The notes below the pieces were generated by a model. The model was not told the DNA's origin. It worked only from the letters and a program-made list of their open reading frames with translations, and searched no databases. This document shows positions 52,653 to 61,412 of a stretch of 64,000 nt of DNA, in pieces. Source of the DNA: an uncultured Lachnospiraceae bacterium (GTDB taxonomy: Bacteria; Bacillota; Clostridia; Lachnospirales; Lachnospiraceae); the NCBI GenBank assembly GCA_900316855.1, contig ONEK01000010.1, forward strand, positions 1-64,000, read 5' to 3'. The stretch's first letter is position 1; each line of letters opens with the position of its first letter. A program made the position numbers and the translations under genes.

Positions 52653-54764
52653 ATGGGAAGTAAAATGGAAACAATTCCCGAGCTGTACGGAAGCCTCGTC
52701 TTCAACGACAAGGTGATGAAGGAACGGCTCCCGAAGGACATCTACAAGGCAGTCCACAAGACCATTGCCAATGGCACGCACCTGGAGCTGGATGTCGCCA
52801 ATACGGTGGCAGCCGTCATGAAGAACTGGGCCCTCGAGCACGGGGCAACCCATTTCACACACTGGTTCCAGCCGATGACCGGGCTGACTGCCGAGAAGCA
52901 TGATTCCTTCATTGATCCGCAGGCGAACGGCTCCGTGATCATGGAGTTTTCCGGCAAGGAACTCGTCAAGGGCGAACCGGATGCTTCCTCGTTCCCTTCC
53001 GGAGGCCTCCGCGCAACGTTTGAGGCAAGAGGCTATACCGCGTGGGATCCTTCGAGTCCCGCCTTCATCAAGGACGGAACGCTGTACATTCCCACCGCGT
53101 TCTGCAGCTACGGCGGCGAGGCGCTCGACAAGAAGACACCCCTGCTGCGTTCCATGTCCGCCCTGTCGGATTCGGCAGTCCGTGTCCTTCATCTGATCGG
53201 CAATACCGGCGTTTCGAACGTGGCTACCACAGTCGGCTCCGAGCAGGAGTACTTCCTGATCGACAAGGACCTTTACAAGAAGAGAAAGGATCTTGTCATG
53301 ACGGGCCGTACCCTCATCGGCGCTCCCGCCCCGAAGGGACAGGAAATGGAGGATCACTATTTCGGTGTTCTCAAGCCGAAGGTATCCGAGTATATGCATG
53401 ATCTGGATCAGGAGCTCTGGAAACTGGGTGTACCTGCCAAGACCAAGCACAACGAGGTTGCTCCTTCCCAGCATGAGCTGGCTCCCGTTTTCGAGACGGC
53501 AAACGTGGCAGCGGATCACAACCAGCTGACCATGGAGATGATGAAAAAGGTTGCGGACAAGCACAATTATGTCTGCCTGCTGCATGAGAAGCCGTTCGAC
53601 GGCGTCAATGGTTCCGGCAAGCACAACAACTGGTCCATCAGCACGGATACGGGCGAGAACCTTCTCGATCCCGGCAAGACTCCCGCACAGAACCAGCAGT
53701 TCCTGATCTTCCTCATCGCGACGATCTCCGCTGTGGACGAGTACGCGGATCTGCTGCGCGTATCGGTTGCAACGGCCGGAAACGATCACCGTCTTGGCGC
53801 AAACGAGGCCCCGCCCGCTGTCATCTCCGTTTTCGTCGGTGACGAGCTGGCCGGTGTCCTGAAGGCACTGGACGAGGGGAAGGATTTCGTATCCGCCGGC
53901 AAGACCCAGATGGGTCTGGGTGCACCGGTGCTGCCCCACATCATGAAGGATACGACGGACCGCAACCGTACGAGTCCGTTCGCATTTACCGGCAACAAGT
54001 TTGAGTTCCGTATGCCCGGGTCGTCCCTGTCGGTCGCAGACCCCAACATCGTTCTCAACACCGCGGTAGCGGAGGAACTGGACAGGATTTATGACGCACT
54101 GAAGGATGTTCCGAAGGACGAGCTGGCTGAAGCCATCCACAAGCTCCTCAAGGAGATGCTGGACGAGCATAAGAAGGTTCTGTTCAACGGAAACGGCTAT
54201 ACGGATGAGTGGATCGCGGAAGCGGAAAAGAGAGGACTCCCGAACCTGAAGTCCCTTCCGGAGGCAATGCCTCATCTCATCTCCGACCACAGTATCGACC
54301 TGTTCACAAAGCATAAGGTATTCTCGAAGGATGAGCTGGACTCCCGGTATGAAATTTTCCTGGAGAACTATGTGAAGACCATCCATATCGAGTCCCTGAC
54401 CATGCAGGAAATGGTCCGCAAGGACTTCACCGCAGGCCTGATTGCGTACGAGAAGGATGTGACGAAGGAAGCCCTGGACAAGAAGGCACTCCTTCCCGAG
54501 TCCGGCTGCAGCTATGAGACCGGCATCCTGAAGCAGCTCGGCAGTGCTGAGGATAAGATCGGCACAGGCCTTGCGAAGCTGACCGCGGACACGAAGGAAG
54601 CGGAGAAGGACGAGAACGCACTCTCTGCCGCGAAGTATTACCACGACACGGTTCTCGCCGATATGGAGACGCTCCGTGCGGCTGTGGACAGTGCGGAAGC
54701 ACTCATCCCGGAGGAATATCTGCCATATCCTACCTACGGAGAGCTTCTGTTCTCTCTCAGATAA
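52653..54764 (+). CDS. glnN: Glutamine synthetase type III
   Basis: 703 residues, the length of dodecameric GSIII (GSI is ~450). ATP-dependent glutamine formation from glutamate and ammonia. Hallmarks: THWFQPMTGLTAEKHDSF, FSGKELVKGEPDASSFPSGGLRATFEARGYTAWD, GSEQEYFLID, KHNEVAPSQHELAP, GSGKHNNWSI and NDHRLGANEAPPA. Ribosome site AAGGAGGATAGA. No GSI is present in the window. With gltBD and amt it forms the ammonia-assimilation block. Confidence 0.95.
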   Translation: MGSKMETIPELYGSLVFNDKVMKERLPKDIYKAVHKTIANGTHLELDVANTVAAVMKNWALEHGATHFTHWFQPMTGLTAEKHDSFIDPQANGSVIMEFSGKELVKGEPDASSFPSGGLRATFEARGYTAWDPSSPAFIKDGTLYIPTAFCSYGGEALDKKTPLLRSMSALSDSAVRVLHLIGNTGVSNVATTVGSEQEYFLIDKDLYKKRKDLVMTGRTLIGAPAPKGQEMEDHYFGVLKPKVSEYMHDLDQELWKLGVPAKTKHNEVAPSQHELAPVFETANVAADHNQLTMEMMKKVADKHNYVCLLHEKPFDGVNGSGKHNNWSISTDTGENLLDPGKTPAQNQQFLIFLIATISAVDEYADLLRVSVATAGNDHRLGANEAPPAVISVFVGDELAGVLKALDEGKDFVSAGKTQMGLGAPVLPHIMKDTTDRNRTSPFAFTGNKFEFRMPGSSLSVADPNIVLNTAVAEELDRIYDALKDVPKDELAEAIHKLLKEMLDEHKKVLFNGNGYTDEWIAEAEKRGLPNLKSLPEAMPHLISDHSIDLFTKHKVFSKDELDSRYEIFLENYVKTIHIESLTMQEMVRKDFTAGLIAYEKDVTKEALDKKALLPESGCSYETGILKQLGSAEDKIGTGLAKLTADTKEAEKDENALSAAKYYHDTVLADMETLRAAVDSAEALIPEEYLPYPTYGELLFSLR

Positions 54765-54893
54765 GCATGAGGGAATCCGCCTGAGGAAGCCTGCCAGGGC
54801 AGTGGTTCGGAAGGCAGGGGCACGGCCCCCGTTCAATATGGTGTGAGGATTCGCGGTGGCGTCCCCCGGCATCGCGGATCTTTACATAAATTA

Positions 54894-54903
54894 CTGTATA
54901 CAT
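54894..54903 (+). promoter_or_regulatory. Nitrogen-type operator upstream of gltB
   Basis: CTGTATACAT, one mismatch per side from TTGTATACAA, lies immediately before the leader terminator stem. TTTACA (54881-54886) is upstream, but no confident -10 could be assigned, so the exact promoter is unresolved. Confidence 0.55.
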
Positions 54904-54904
54904 A

Positions 54905-54991
54905 GTCTGCAAGGAAGCCGACACGTCTCAAGTTGTATCTGTCAAAGACTAACTTCCTCCTGGCGTGCCGTCTTTTCTTGCGGACTTTTTT
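54905..54991 (+). terminator. Leader terminator before gltB
   Basis: GTCTGCAAG (54905-54913) pairs with CTTGCGGAC (54977-54985, one G-U pair), then TTTTTT. An inner AGGAAG/CTTCCT pair that overlaps the 5' arm offers an alternative fold. It ends 21 nt before the gltB ATG, where it can only reduce gltB expression. Confidence 0.6.
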
Positions 54992-55011
54992 CAGTTCAGG
55001 AACAAGAGAAT

Positions 55012-58000
55012 ATGGAGACTATCTTACAAATATCCCCCGAAGAACGCGAAAGAATCAACAGGACGATCGGAAGCCTCAAGGGGCGGGGTGTGGACCGCCG
55101 CAGCCCGGTTGACGGTCAGGATTCGTGCGGGATCGGCACCATCGTGAACATTGACGGACATCAGGACCACAAGGTAGTGGACGATGCACTGACCATTGTG
55201 GAGAAGCTGGAGCACCGTGCCGGCAAGGATGCAACCGGAAAGGTCGGTGACGGCGTCGGCATCCTGCTGCAGATTTCGCACAAATATTTCCGTAAGGCGG
55301 CAAAGGAAGCGGGGATTGCGGTGCGCGGCGAACGCGACTACGGCATCGGCATGTTCTTTTTCCCGCAGGATCATCTGAAGCGGACGTTTGCCATGCGGAT
55401 GATGCAGGTCATCACGGAAAAAGAGGGGCTGACGTTCCTCGGATGGAGAGAGGTGCCGGTTCACCCGGAGATTCTGGGCGCTCTCGCCCTGGAGTCCATG
55501 CCCAAAATCTACCAGTGCTTCATTGACCGGCCGAATGATGCCAAAAAGGGCATTGAATTCGACCGCCGGCTGTACGTCGTAAGGCGGGAATTCGAACAGT
55601 CCTCGGACGATACGTATATCTGTTCCCTGTCCTCCCGCACCATTGTGTACAAGGGAATGTTCCTCGTAAAGCAGCTCCGCGCATTCTACGACGATCTGCA
55701 GGCGAAGGAGTATGAGTCTGCCATCGCCATTGTTCACTCGAGATTCTCCACCAATACGACTCCCTCCTGGAACCGCGCCCATCCGTATCGGATGATCGCT
55801 CACAACGGAGAGATCAACACCATCCGCGGCAATATTGACCGTATGCTCGCCAGAGAGGAAACGATGTCCTCCCCTGTCATGCAGAAGGATATCGATAAGA
55901 TTTTCCCGGTCATCAACCGGACCGGTTCGGATTCCGCGATGCTCGACAACACGCTGGAATTCCTGTATATGAACGGAATGGATCTGCCGCTTGCCATGAT
56001 GGCGATCATTCCCGAACCCTGGAAACACAACCGGTTCATGGCACAGGACAAGAAGGACTTCTACCATTATTACGCGACCATGATGGAGCCCTGGGACGGT
56101 CCTGCCGCAATCCTGTTCTCCGACGGCGACCTGGTAGGCGCAACGCTCGACCGCAACGGCCTGCGCCCTTCCCGCTATTACATCACGGATGACAACCGGC
56201 TCATCCTCTCGTCCGAGGTGGGCGTGCTGGATATCGCGCCGGAGCATATCGTGCGCAAATCCCGTCTCGAGCCCGGCAAAATGCTGCTCGTCGATACGGT
56301 GAAGAAGCGGATTATCTCCGATAAGGAATGCAAGGATACCTATGCCGGCCGGCAGCCCTACGGCGAATGGCTGGACCGGAACCTGCTGCATCTCGTCAGC
56401 CTCACTATCCCGAACAAGAAAATTGCCGTCCATACCCAGGAGATGCGGGACAAGCTGTACAAGGTATTCGGATATACCTATGAGGATGTTCGGGATGAAA
56501 TCCTGCCGATGGCCATCAACGGCGTCGAGCCCACACTGTCCATGGGACATGACGTTCCGCTGGCGGTACTGTCCCGGCAGCATCAGCTGCTGTTCAACTA
56601 CTTCAAGCAGCTGTTCGCCCAGGTGACGAACCCCCCGATCGACTCCCTGCGGGAAAAGATCGTGACGGATACCACGGTCTACATCGGCTCGGACGGCGAC
56701 CTTCTCAATGAGAAGAGTGCCAACTGCACCGTGCTGGAGGTGGACAATCCCATCCTGACGGGCGTCGACATGATGAAGATCAAGTCGCTGAACAAGCCCG
56801 GCTTCCACACGGAGGTGGTCAGCCTCCTTTATTACAAGAACACGTCGCTCGCACGCGCGCTGGAACAGCTGAACATCACGGTGGACCGCGCCGCGTCGAA
56901 CGGCAACAATATCATCATCCTGTCCGACCGCGGCGTCGACGAGAATCACGTTCCGATTCCGTCGCTCCTGGCAGTATCGTCCGTGGAGCAGCATCTGGTA
57001 CAGACGAAGAAGCGCACGGCCATTTCCCTGATCCTGGAGTCCGCCGAGCCGCGTGACGTGCATCAGATTGCGACACTCCTGGGCTTCGGTGCCCGTGCCA
57101 TCAATCCGTACCTGGCGCATGAGTGCATTTCCGAGCTCATCGATATCGGCGTGCTGGACAAGGATTATCACACTGCCATTGAGGACTACAACAAGGCACT
57201 TCTGGGCGGCGTCGTCAAGATCGCGGCCAAGATGGGCATCAGTACACTGCAGTCCTATCAGTCCGCGAGAATCTTCGAGGCTATCGGTCTGTCCAGGGAG
57301 GTCATCGACCGGTATTTCACCGGCACGGTGAGCCGGGTCGGCGGCATTGGAATCAAAGAAATCGAGGAGGGTGTGACGTTCCGCCACGACCATGCCTTTG
57401 ATCCGCTGGGACTCGGCGTCGATACGACGCTGGACTCGGTCGGTTTCCATTATCTGCGCTCCGGCAAGGACAAGGAAGATCATCTCTATAACCCGGAGAC
57501 GATTATCAACCTGCAGCAGGCCGTCCGGAAGGGCAGCTATGAGCAGTTCAAGGTTTATTCCGGCCTCGTCGACGATTCCAAGCGGCCGCACACTCTGCGC
57601 GGCCTCATGGATTTCGTTCCGAAGCAGGATCCGGTTCCGATCGCGGAAGTGGAGCCGGTGGAATCCATCGTAAAGCGCTTCAAGACCGGTGCCATGAGCT
57701 ACGGCTCCATTTCGCAGGAAGCCCATGAGACCATGGCGATCGCCATGAATACCCTGGGCGGCAAGTCCAACACCGGAGAGGGAGGCGAGGACCCCGCACG
57801 CTACGGCACCATCCGGAACTCTGCAATCAAGCAGGTCGCATCCGGCAGGTTCGGCGTAACGAGTGCCTACCTGAATTCCGCAAGCGAAATCCAGATCAAG
57901 ATGGCACAGGGTGCCAAGCCCGGCGAGGGCGGAAACCTCCCCGGAAGGAAGGTTTACCCCTGGGTAGCGAAGACGAGATATTCCACACCGGGCGTGTCGC

Positions 58001-59601
58001 TGATTTCGCCTCCGCCGCACCATGATATCTATTCCATCGAGGACCTGGCGCAGCTGATTTATGATCTGAAAAACTCGAACCGCAGGGCGAGAATTTCCGT
58101 GAAACTGGTTTCCGAGGCGGGAGTCGGAACAGTTGCCTGCGGCGTCGCCAAGGCTGGCGCACAGGTCATCCTTATCTCCGGATATGACGGCGGTACCGGT
58201 GCGGCGCCGGGATCCTCGATCCACAACGCCGGTCTTCCCTGGGAACTGGGTGTGTCAGAAGCACACCAGTGCCTCATTGAGAACGGCCTCAGGGACCGTG
58301 TCGTCATCGAGACAGACGGAAAACTTATGGATGGCAGGGATGTCGCGATCGCAGCCCTCTTAGGTGCGGAGGAATTCGGCTTCGCGACAGCTCCCCTCGT
58401 ATGCATGGGCTGCATGATGATGCGTGTGTGCAGCAAGGATACCTGTCCGGTAGGCATCGCCACACAGAACGAGCAGCTGCGCAGACGCTTTGCCGGCAAG
58501 CCCGAGTATGTCATGAACTTCATGAAGTTCGTGGCCGAGGAGCTGCGGGAGATCATGGCGTCTCTTGGATTCCGCACCGTCGATGAGATGGTCGGCAGGA
58601 CGGACTGCCTCGAGAAGCGCAAGAATCTCATCACGGACCGCGCGGAGGAGGTGGACCTTGCGAGAATACTCGATCCTGAATTCTCGCACGCCGGGAAGTC
58701 TCATTTTGATCCGAAGGACGTTTACAACTTCCATCTCGAAAGGACGCTTGACGAGTCTGTTCTGCTGCCCGCGCTCGACAAAGCCGCGGACGGGAAGAAC
58801 CTGAAGAAAACGACGGTTTCCCTGAAGGTGTCGTCCACGGACCGCGCGTTCGGCACGATACTCGGCTCGGAAATCACGAAGCGCTACGGGGAGCGCCTCG
58901 AGGACGACACGTTCACGGTAAAGGCCGAGGGCGGCGGCGGACAGTCGTTCGGCGCGTTCATTCCCAGGGGCCTTACCATCCGTCTGTCCGGAGACGCCAA
59001 CGACGGCTTCGGCAAGGGACTCTCCGGCGGCAAGCTCGTTGTGATGCCTCCGAAGGGATCCGTTTTCAGGGCAAATGAGAACATCATCATCGGAAACGTC
59101 GCACTCTACGGCGCAACGGCAGGAAAGGCCTACGTCTGCGGCATAGCGGGCGAACGCTTCTGCGTGCGCAACTCCGGCGCCACGGCAGTCGTGGAGGGCT
59201 GCGGGGACCACGGCCTCGAATACATGACCGGCGGGCGCGCCGTCATCCTGGGACCGACCGGTAAGAATTTCGCAGCCGGCATGTCCGGCGGCATTGCCTA
59301 TGTGCTCGATACCGATCACAGCCTGTACCGCAGAATGAACAAGGACATGAGCTCGCTCCTCGAGCTGACGGACAAGTACGACATCCAGGAGCTGAAGGAC
59401 ATCCTGATCGACTATGAGAAGGAGACCGGTTCGGAGCTTGCCGCGAAGATTCTCTCGGATTTCGAAAACTACATTCCCGATTTCAAGAAGATCCTGCCCA
59501 ACGATTACCAGAAGATGCTGGGAGCGATCAGCAAGTACGAGGAGCAGGGTATTTCGCACGAGAATGCGCTGCTGGAAGCTTTCGAAGAAGTGACAAGATG
59601 A
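55012..59601 (+). CDS. gltB: Glutamate synthase large subunit
   Basis: 1529 residues from ATG 55012 (METILQISPEERERINR). A short propeptide precedes Cys39 (DSCGIGTIV), expected to become the N-terminal nucleophile of the class II amidotransferase domain. FMN/barrel region: GEGGEDPARYG, QGAKPGEGGNLPG, SGYDGGTGAAP. 3Fe-4S cysteines are in CMMMRVCSKDTC. C-terminal beta-helix GXGXG repeats near 1300-1450 (GGGGQSFGAF, GATAGKAYVCG). Transfers the amide of glutamine to 2-oxoglutarate together with GltD. Confidence 0.95.
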   Translation: METILQISPEERERINRTIGSLKGRGVDRRSPVDGQDSCGIGTIVNIDGHQDHKVVDDALTIVEKLEHRAGKDATGKVGDGVGILLQISHKYFRKAAKEAGIAVRGERDYGIGMFFFPQDHLKRTFAMRMMQVITEKEGLTFLGWREVPVHPEILGALALESMPKIYQCFIDRPNDAKKGIEFDRRLYVVRREFEQSSDDTYICSLSSRTIVYKGMFLVKQLRAFYDDLQAKEYESAIAIVHSRFSTNTTPSWNRAHPYRMIAHNGEINTIRGNIDRMLAREETMSSPVMQKDIDKIFPVINRTGSDSAMLDNTLEFLYMNGMDLPLAMMAIIPEPWKHNRFMAQDKKDFYHYYATMMEPWDGPAAILFSDGDLVGATLDRNGLRPSRYYITDDNRLILSSEVGVLDIAPEHIVRKSRLEPGKMLLVDTVKKRIISDKECKDTYAGRQPYGEWLDRNLLHLVSLTIPNKKIAVHTQEMRDKLYKVFGYTYEDVRDEILPMAINGVEPTLSMGHDVPLAVLSRQHQLLFNYFKQLFAQVTNPPIDSLREKIVTDTTVYIGSDGDLLNEKSANCTVLEVDNPILTGVDMMKIKSLNKPGFHTEVVSLLYYKNTSLARALEQLNITVDRAASNGNNIIILSDRGVDENHVPIPSLLAVSSVEQHLVQTKKRTAISLILESAEPRDVHQIATLLGFGARAINPYLAHECISELIDIGVLDKDYHTAIEDYNKALLGGVVKIAAKMGISTLQSYQSARIFEAIGLSREVIDRYFTGTVSRVGGIGIKEIEEGVTFRHDHAFDPLGLGVDTTLDSVGFHYLRSGKDKEDHLYNPETIINLQQAVRKGSYEQFKVYSGLVDDSKRPHTLRGLMDFVPKQDPVPIAEVEPVESIVKRFKTGAMSYGSISQEAHETMAIAMNTLGGKSNTGEGGEDPARYGTIRNSAIKQVASGRFGVTSAYLNSASEIQIKMAQGAKPGEGGNLPGRKVYPWVAKTRYSTPGVSLISPPPHHDIYSIEDLAQLIYDLKNSNRRARISVKLVSEAGVGTVACGVAKAGAQVILISGYDGGTGAAPGSSIHNAGLPWELGVSEAHQCLIENGLRDRVVIETDGKLMDGRDVAIAALLGAEEFGFATAPLVCMGCMMMRVCSKDTCPVGIATQNEQLRRRFAGKPEYVMNFMKFVAEELREIMASLGFRTVDEMVGRTDCLEKRKNLITDRAEEVDLARILDPEFSHAGKSHFDPKDVYNFHLERTLDESVLLPALDKAADGKNLKKTTVSLKVSSTDRAFGTILGSEITKRYGERLEDDTFTVKAEGGGGQSFGAFIPRGLTIRLSGDANDGFGKGLSGGKLVVMPPKGSVFRANENIIIGNVALYGATAGKAYVCGIAGERFCVRNSGATAVVEGCGDHGLEYMTGGRAVILGPTGKNFAAGMSGGIAYVLDTDHSLYRRMNKDMSSLLELTDKYDIQELKDILIDYEKETGSELAAKILSDFENYIPDFKKILPNDYQKMLGAISKYEEQGISHENALLEAFEEVTR

Positions 59602-59617
59602 GCCGGGGGAGGTAAAT

Positions 59618-61150
59618 ATGGGTAAGCCGACAGGTTTTCTGGAATATAAGAGAGAAACAAACACCGATGTCCCCGTACGGGAGAGGATCAGGAACTTCAG
59701 GGAATTTCATATCCCGCTTCCCGAGGATAAACGCAGGGAGCAGGGTGCCCGTTGCATGAACTGCGGCGTTCCGCTGTGTCAGTCTGCCATGAAGCTCTCC
59801 GGGATGGTGACGGGGTGCCCCCTGCACAACATGATTCCCGAGTGGAATGACCAGATCTACAACGGGCATGACCAGCACGCGTTCTCGCGTCTTATCAAGA
59901 CGTCCGATTTTCCGGAATTTACCGGCAGGGTCTGCCCTGCCCTGTGCGAGAAGGCATGCATCAACGGGGAGTATGGCGAGCCGGTCACAGTGCATGACAA
60001 TGAACTGTACCTCATCGAGCAGGCTTTCTCGAAAGGGTATCTGAAGCCACGGATTCCGAAGGTCAGAAGCGGCAAAAAGGTTGCCGTCGTCGGCTCCGGC
60101 CCCTCGGGACTTGCGGTTGCGGACCAGCTGAACCAGCGCGGACACCTCGTGACGGTATACGAGAGGGAGGACCGTATCGGCGGACTCCTGATGTACGGCA
60201 TTCCGAATATGAAGCTGGACAAGAGCGTGATTTACCGCCGCTGGAAGTTCATGGAGGAGGAAGGTGTCGCGTTCCGCACCGGAGTAAATGTCGGTGTGGA
60301 TGTGCAGGCGAAGGACCTGCTGAAGGAGTATGACGCGGTTGTGCTGTGCTGCGGGGCAAAGCAGCCCAGGGCGCTGCAGGGAGCGGATCCTGACAGGGTC
60401 GGGGGCGTGTACTATGCGGTGGATTTCCTCACCGCGACGACAAGGAGCCTTGTGGACGCTGGTCTCGAGAACGGAAAGTGGAAGACTCCGGCCTCCCGGG
60501 ATGTGGACACATTCCTTGCGACGAAGGAATATATCAGCGCGCACGGCAAAAACGTCGTTGTCGTCGGCGGCGGGGATACAGGCAATGACTGCATCGGGAC
60601 CGTGATCCGGCATGGGTGCAAATCCGTGACGGCGCTGGAGATGATGCCGAAGCCTCCGGCTGAGCGGGCACCGTCCAACCCCTGGCCGGAATGGCCGAAG
60701 ACCCTCCGGACGGACTACGGCCATGAGGAGGCGACCGAACTGTTCGGCTGCGATCCCAGAATCTACGAGACAACCGTGAAGGAGCTTCATACCGACAAAA
60801 AGGGGAACCTCAGGGAAATCGTGACGGTGAAGGTTTCTTTTGACCAGAACCGGAAGATGAACTTTGTCGAGGGCTCCGAAAAGACGCTCCCGTGTGAGCT
60901 GCTGCTCATCGCGGCAGGGTTCACCGGCTGTCAGAAGTATACGGCGGAAGCGTTCGGTGTGGAACTGACAAACCGCGGCGTTGTGAAGACGGCGGAGGAT
61001 GAATACAAAACCTCTGCTGACAGGGTGTTCACGGCGGGGGATATGCACCGCGGCCAGTCTCTGGTCGTCTGGGCTGTGACGGAAGGACGCAAATGTGCGC
61101 GCCAGGTGGATGAATACCTGATGGGTTACACGAATCTCCGCGAATCGTGA
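59618..61150 (+). CDS. gltD: Glutamate synthase small subunit
   Basis: 510 residues, starting 16 nt after gltB. N-terminal 4Fe-4S ligands: [36 protein letters not shown]-binding [15 protein letters not shown] at ~150, [20 protein letters not shown]-binding [15 protein letters not shown] at ~310, and [16 protein letters not shown] near the end. Delivers NADPH electrons to GltB. Confidence 0.95.
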   Translation: MGKPTGFLEYKRETNTDVPVRERIRNFREFHIPLPEDKRREQGARCMNCGVPLCQSAMKLSGMVTGCPLHNMIPEWNDQIYNGHDQHAFSRLIKTSDFPEFTGRVCPALCEKACINGEYGEPVTVHDNELYLIEQAFSKGYLKPRIPKVRSGKKVAVVGSGPSGLAVADQLNQRGHLVTVYEREDRIGGLLMYGIPNMKLDKSVIYRRWKFMEEEGVAFRTGVNVGVDVQAKDLLKEYDAVVLCCGAKQPRALQGADPDRVGGVYYAVDFLTATTRSLVDAGLENGKWKTPASRDVDTFLATKEYISAHGKNVVVVGGGDTGNDCIGTVIRHGCKSVTALEMMPKPPAERAPSNPWPEWPKTLRTDYGHEEATELFGCDPRIYETTVKELHTDKKGNLREIVTVKVSFDQNRKMNFVEGSEKTLPCELLLIAAGFTGCQKYTAEAFGVELTNRGVVKTAEDEYKTSADRVFTAGDMHRGQSLVVWAVTEGRKCARQVDEYLMGYTNLRES

Positions 61151-61239
61151 AGCGCGGGTGTTCCTTTCAGCGCCGTAGAAAAACAGGAGGACATGGTCGG
61201 AAAATTTAGGTAATTTCACGATTGCGCAGACTTGTATTT

Positions 61240-61267
61240 TTGTATACAATTCTTTCATCTTTATACG
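61240..61267 (+). promoter_or_regulatory. amt operator and probable promoter
   Basis: TTGTATACAA (61240-61249) is a perfect palindrome. Its left half can serve as a -35 (TTGTAT) with 16 bp to TATACG (61262-61267), so regulator and polymerase would compete. A second partial site, TTGTATTTTT, lies at 61232. Confidence 0.6.
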
Positions 61268-61273
61268 AACGGC

Positions 61274-61326
61274 AAGGGAGCCGGCAGCGGTGCGGATCGC
61301 ACCTCTGCCGGCTCCCTTCGTATTTT
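61274..61326 (+). terminator. Leader hairpin/attenuator before amt
   Basis: AAGGGAGCCGGCAG (61274-61287) pairs perfectly with CTGCCGGCTCCCTT (61305-61318), with an inner GTGCG/CGCAC pair, followed by an interrupted T tract (CGTATTTTCC). It lies between the operator and the amt start, so it is either a gltD terminator or an attenuator for amt. Confidence 0.65.
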
Positions 61327-61412
61327 CCGGAAATTGGAGGCCGGGAAAGCGGAAGGAGATTCCCCGGCGCCGGGAAGGACAGGACTACGTCTGAAAATGA
61401 GGAGGAGAGAGT

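Noticed and set aside
55024..58224. 1066-codon minus-strand open frame
   Set aside because: Lies wholly opposite gltB, whose motifs are unambiguous; a shadow frame.
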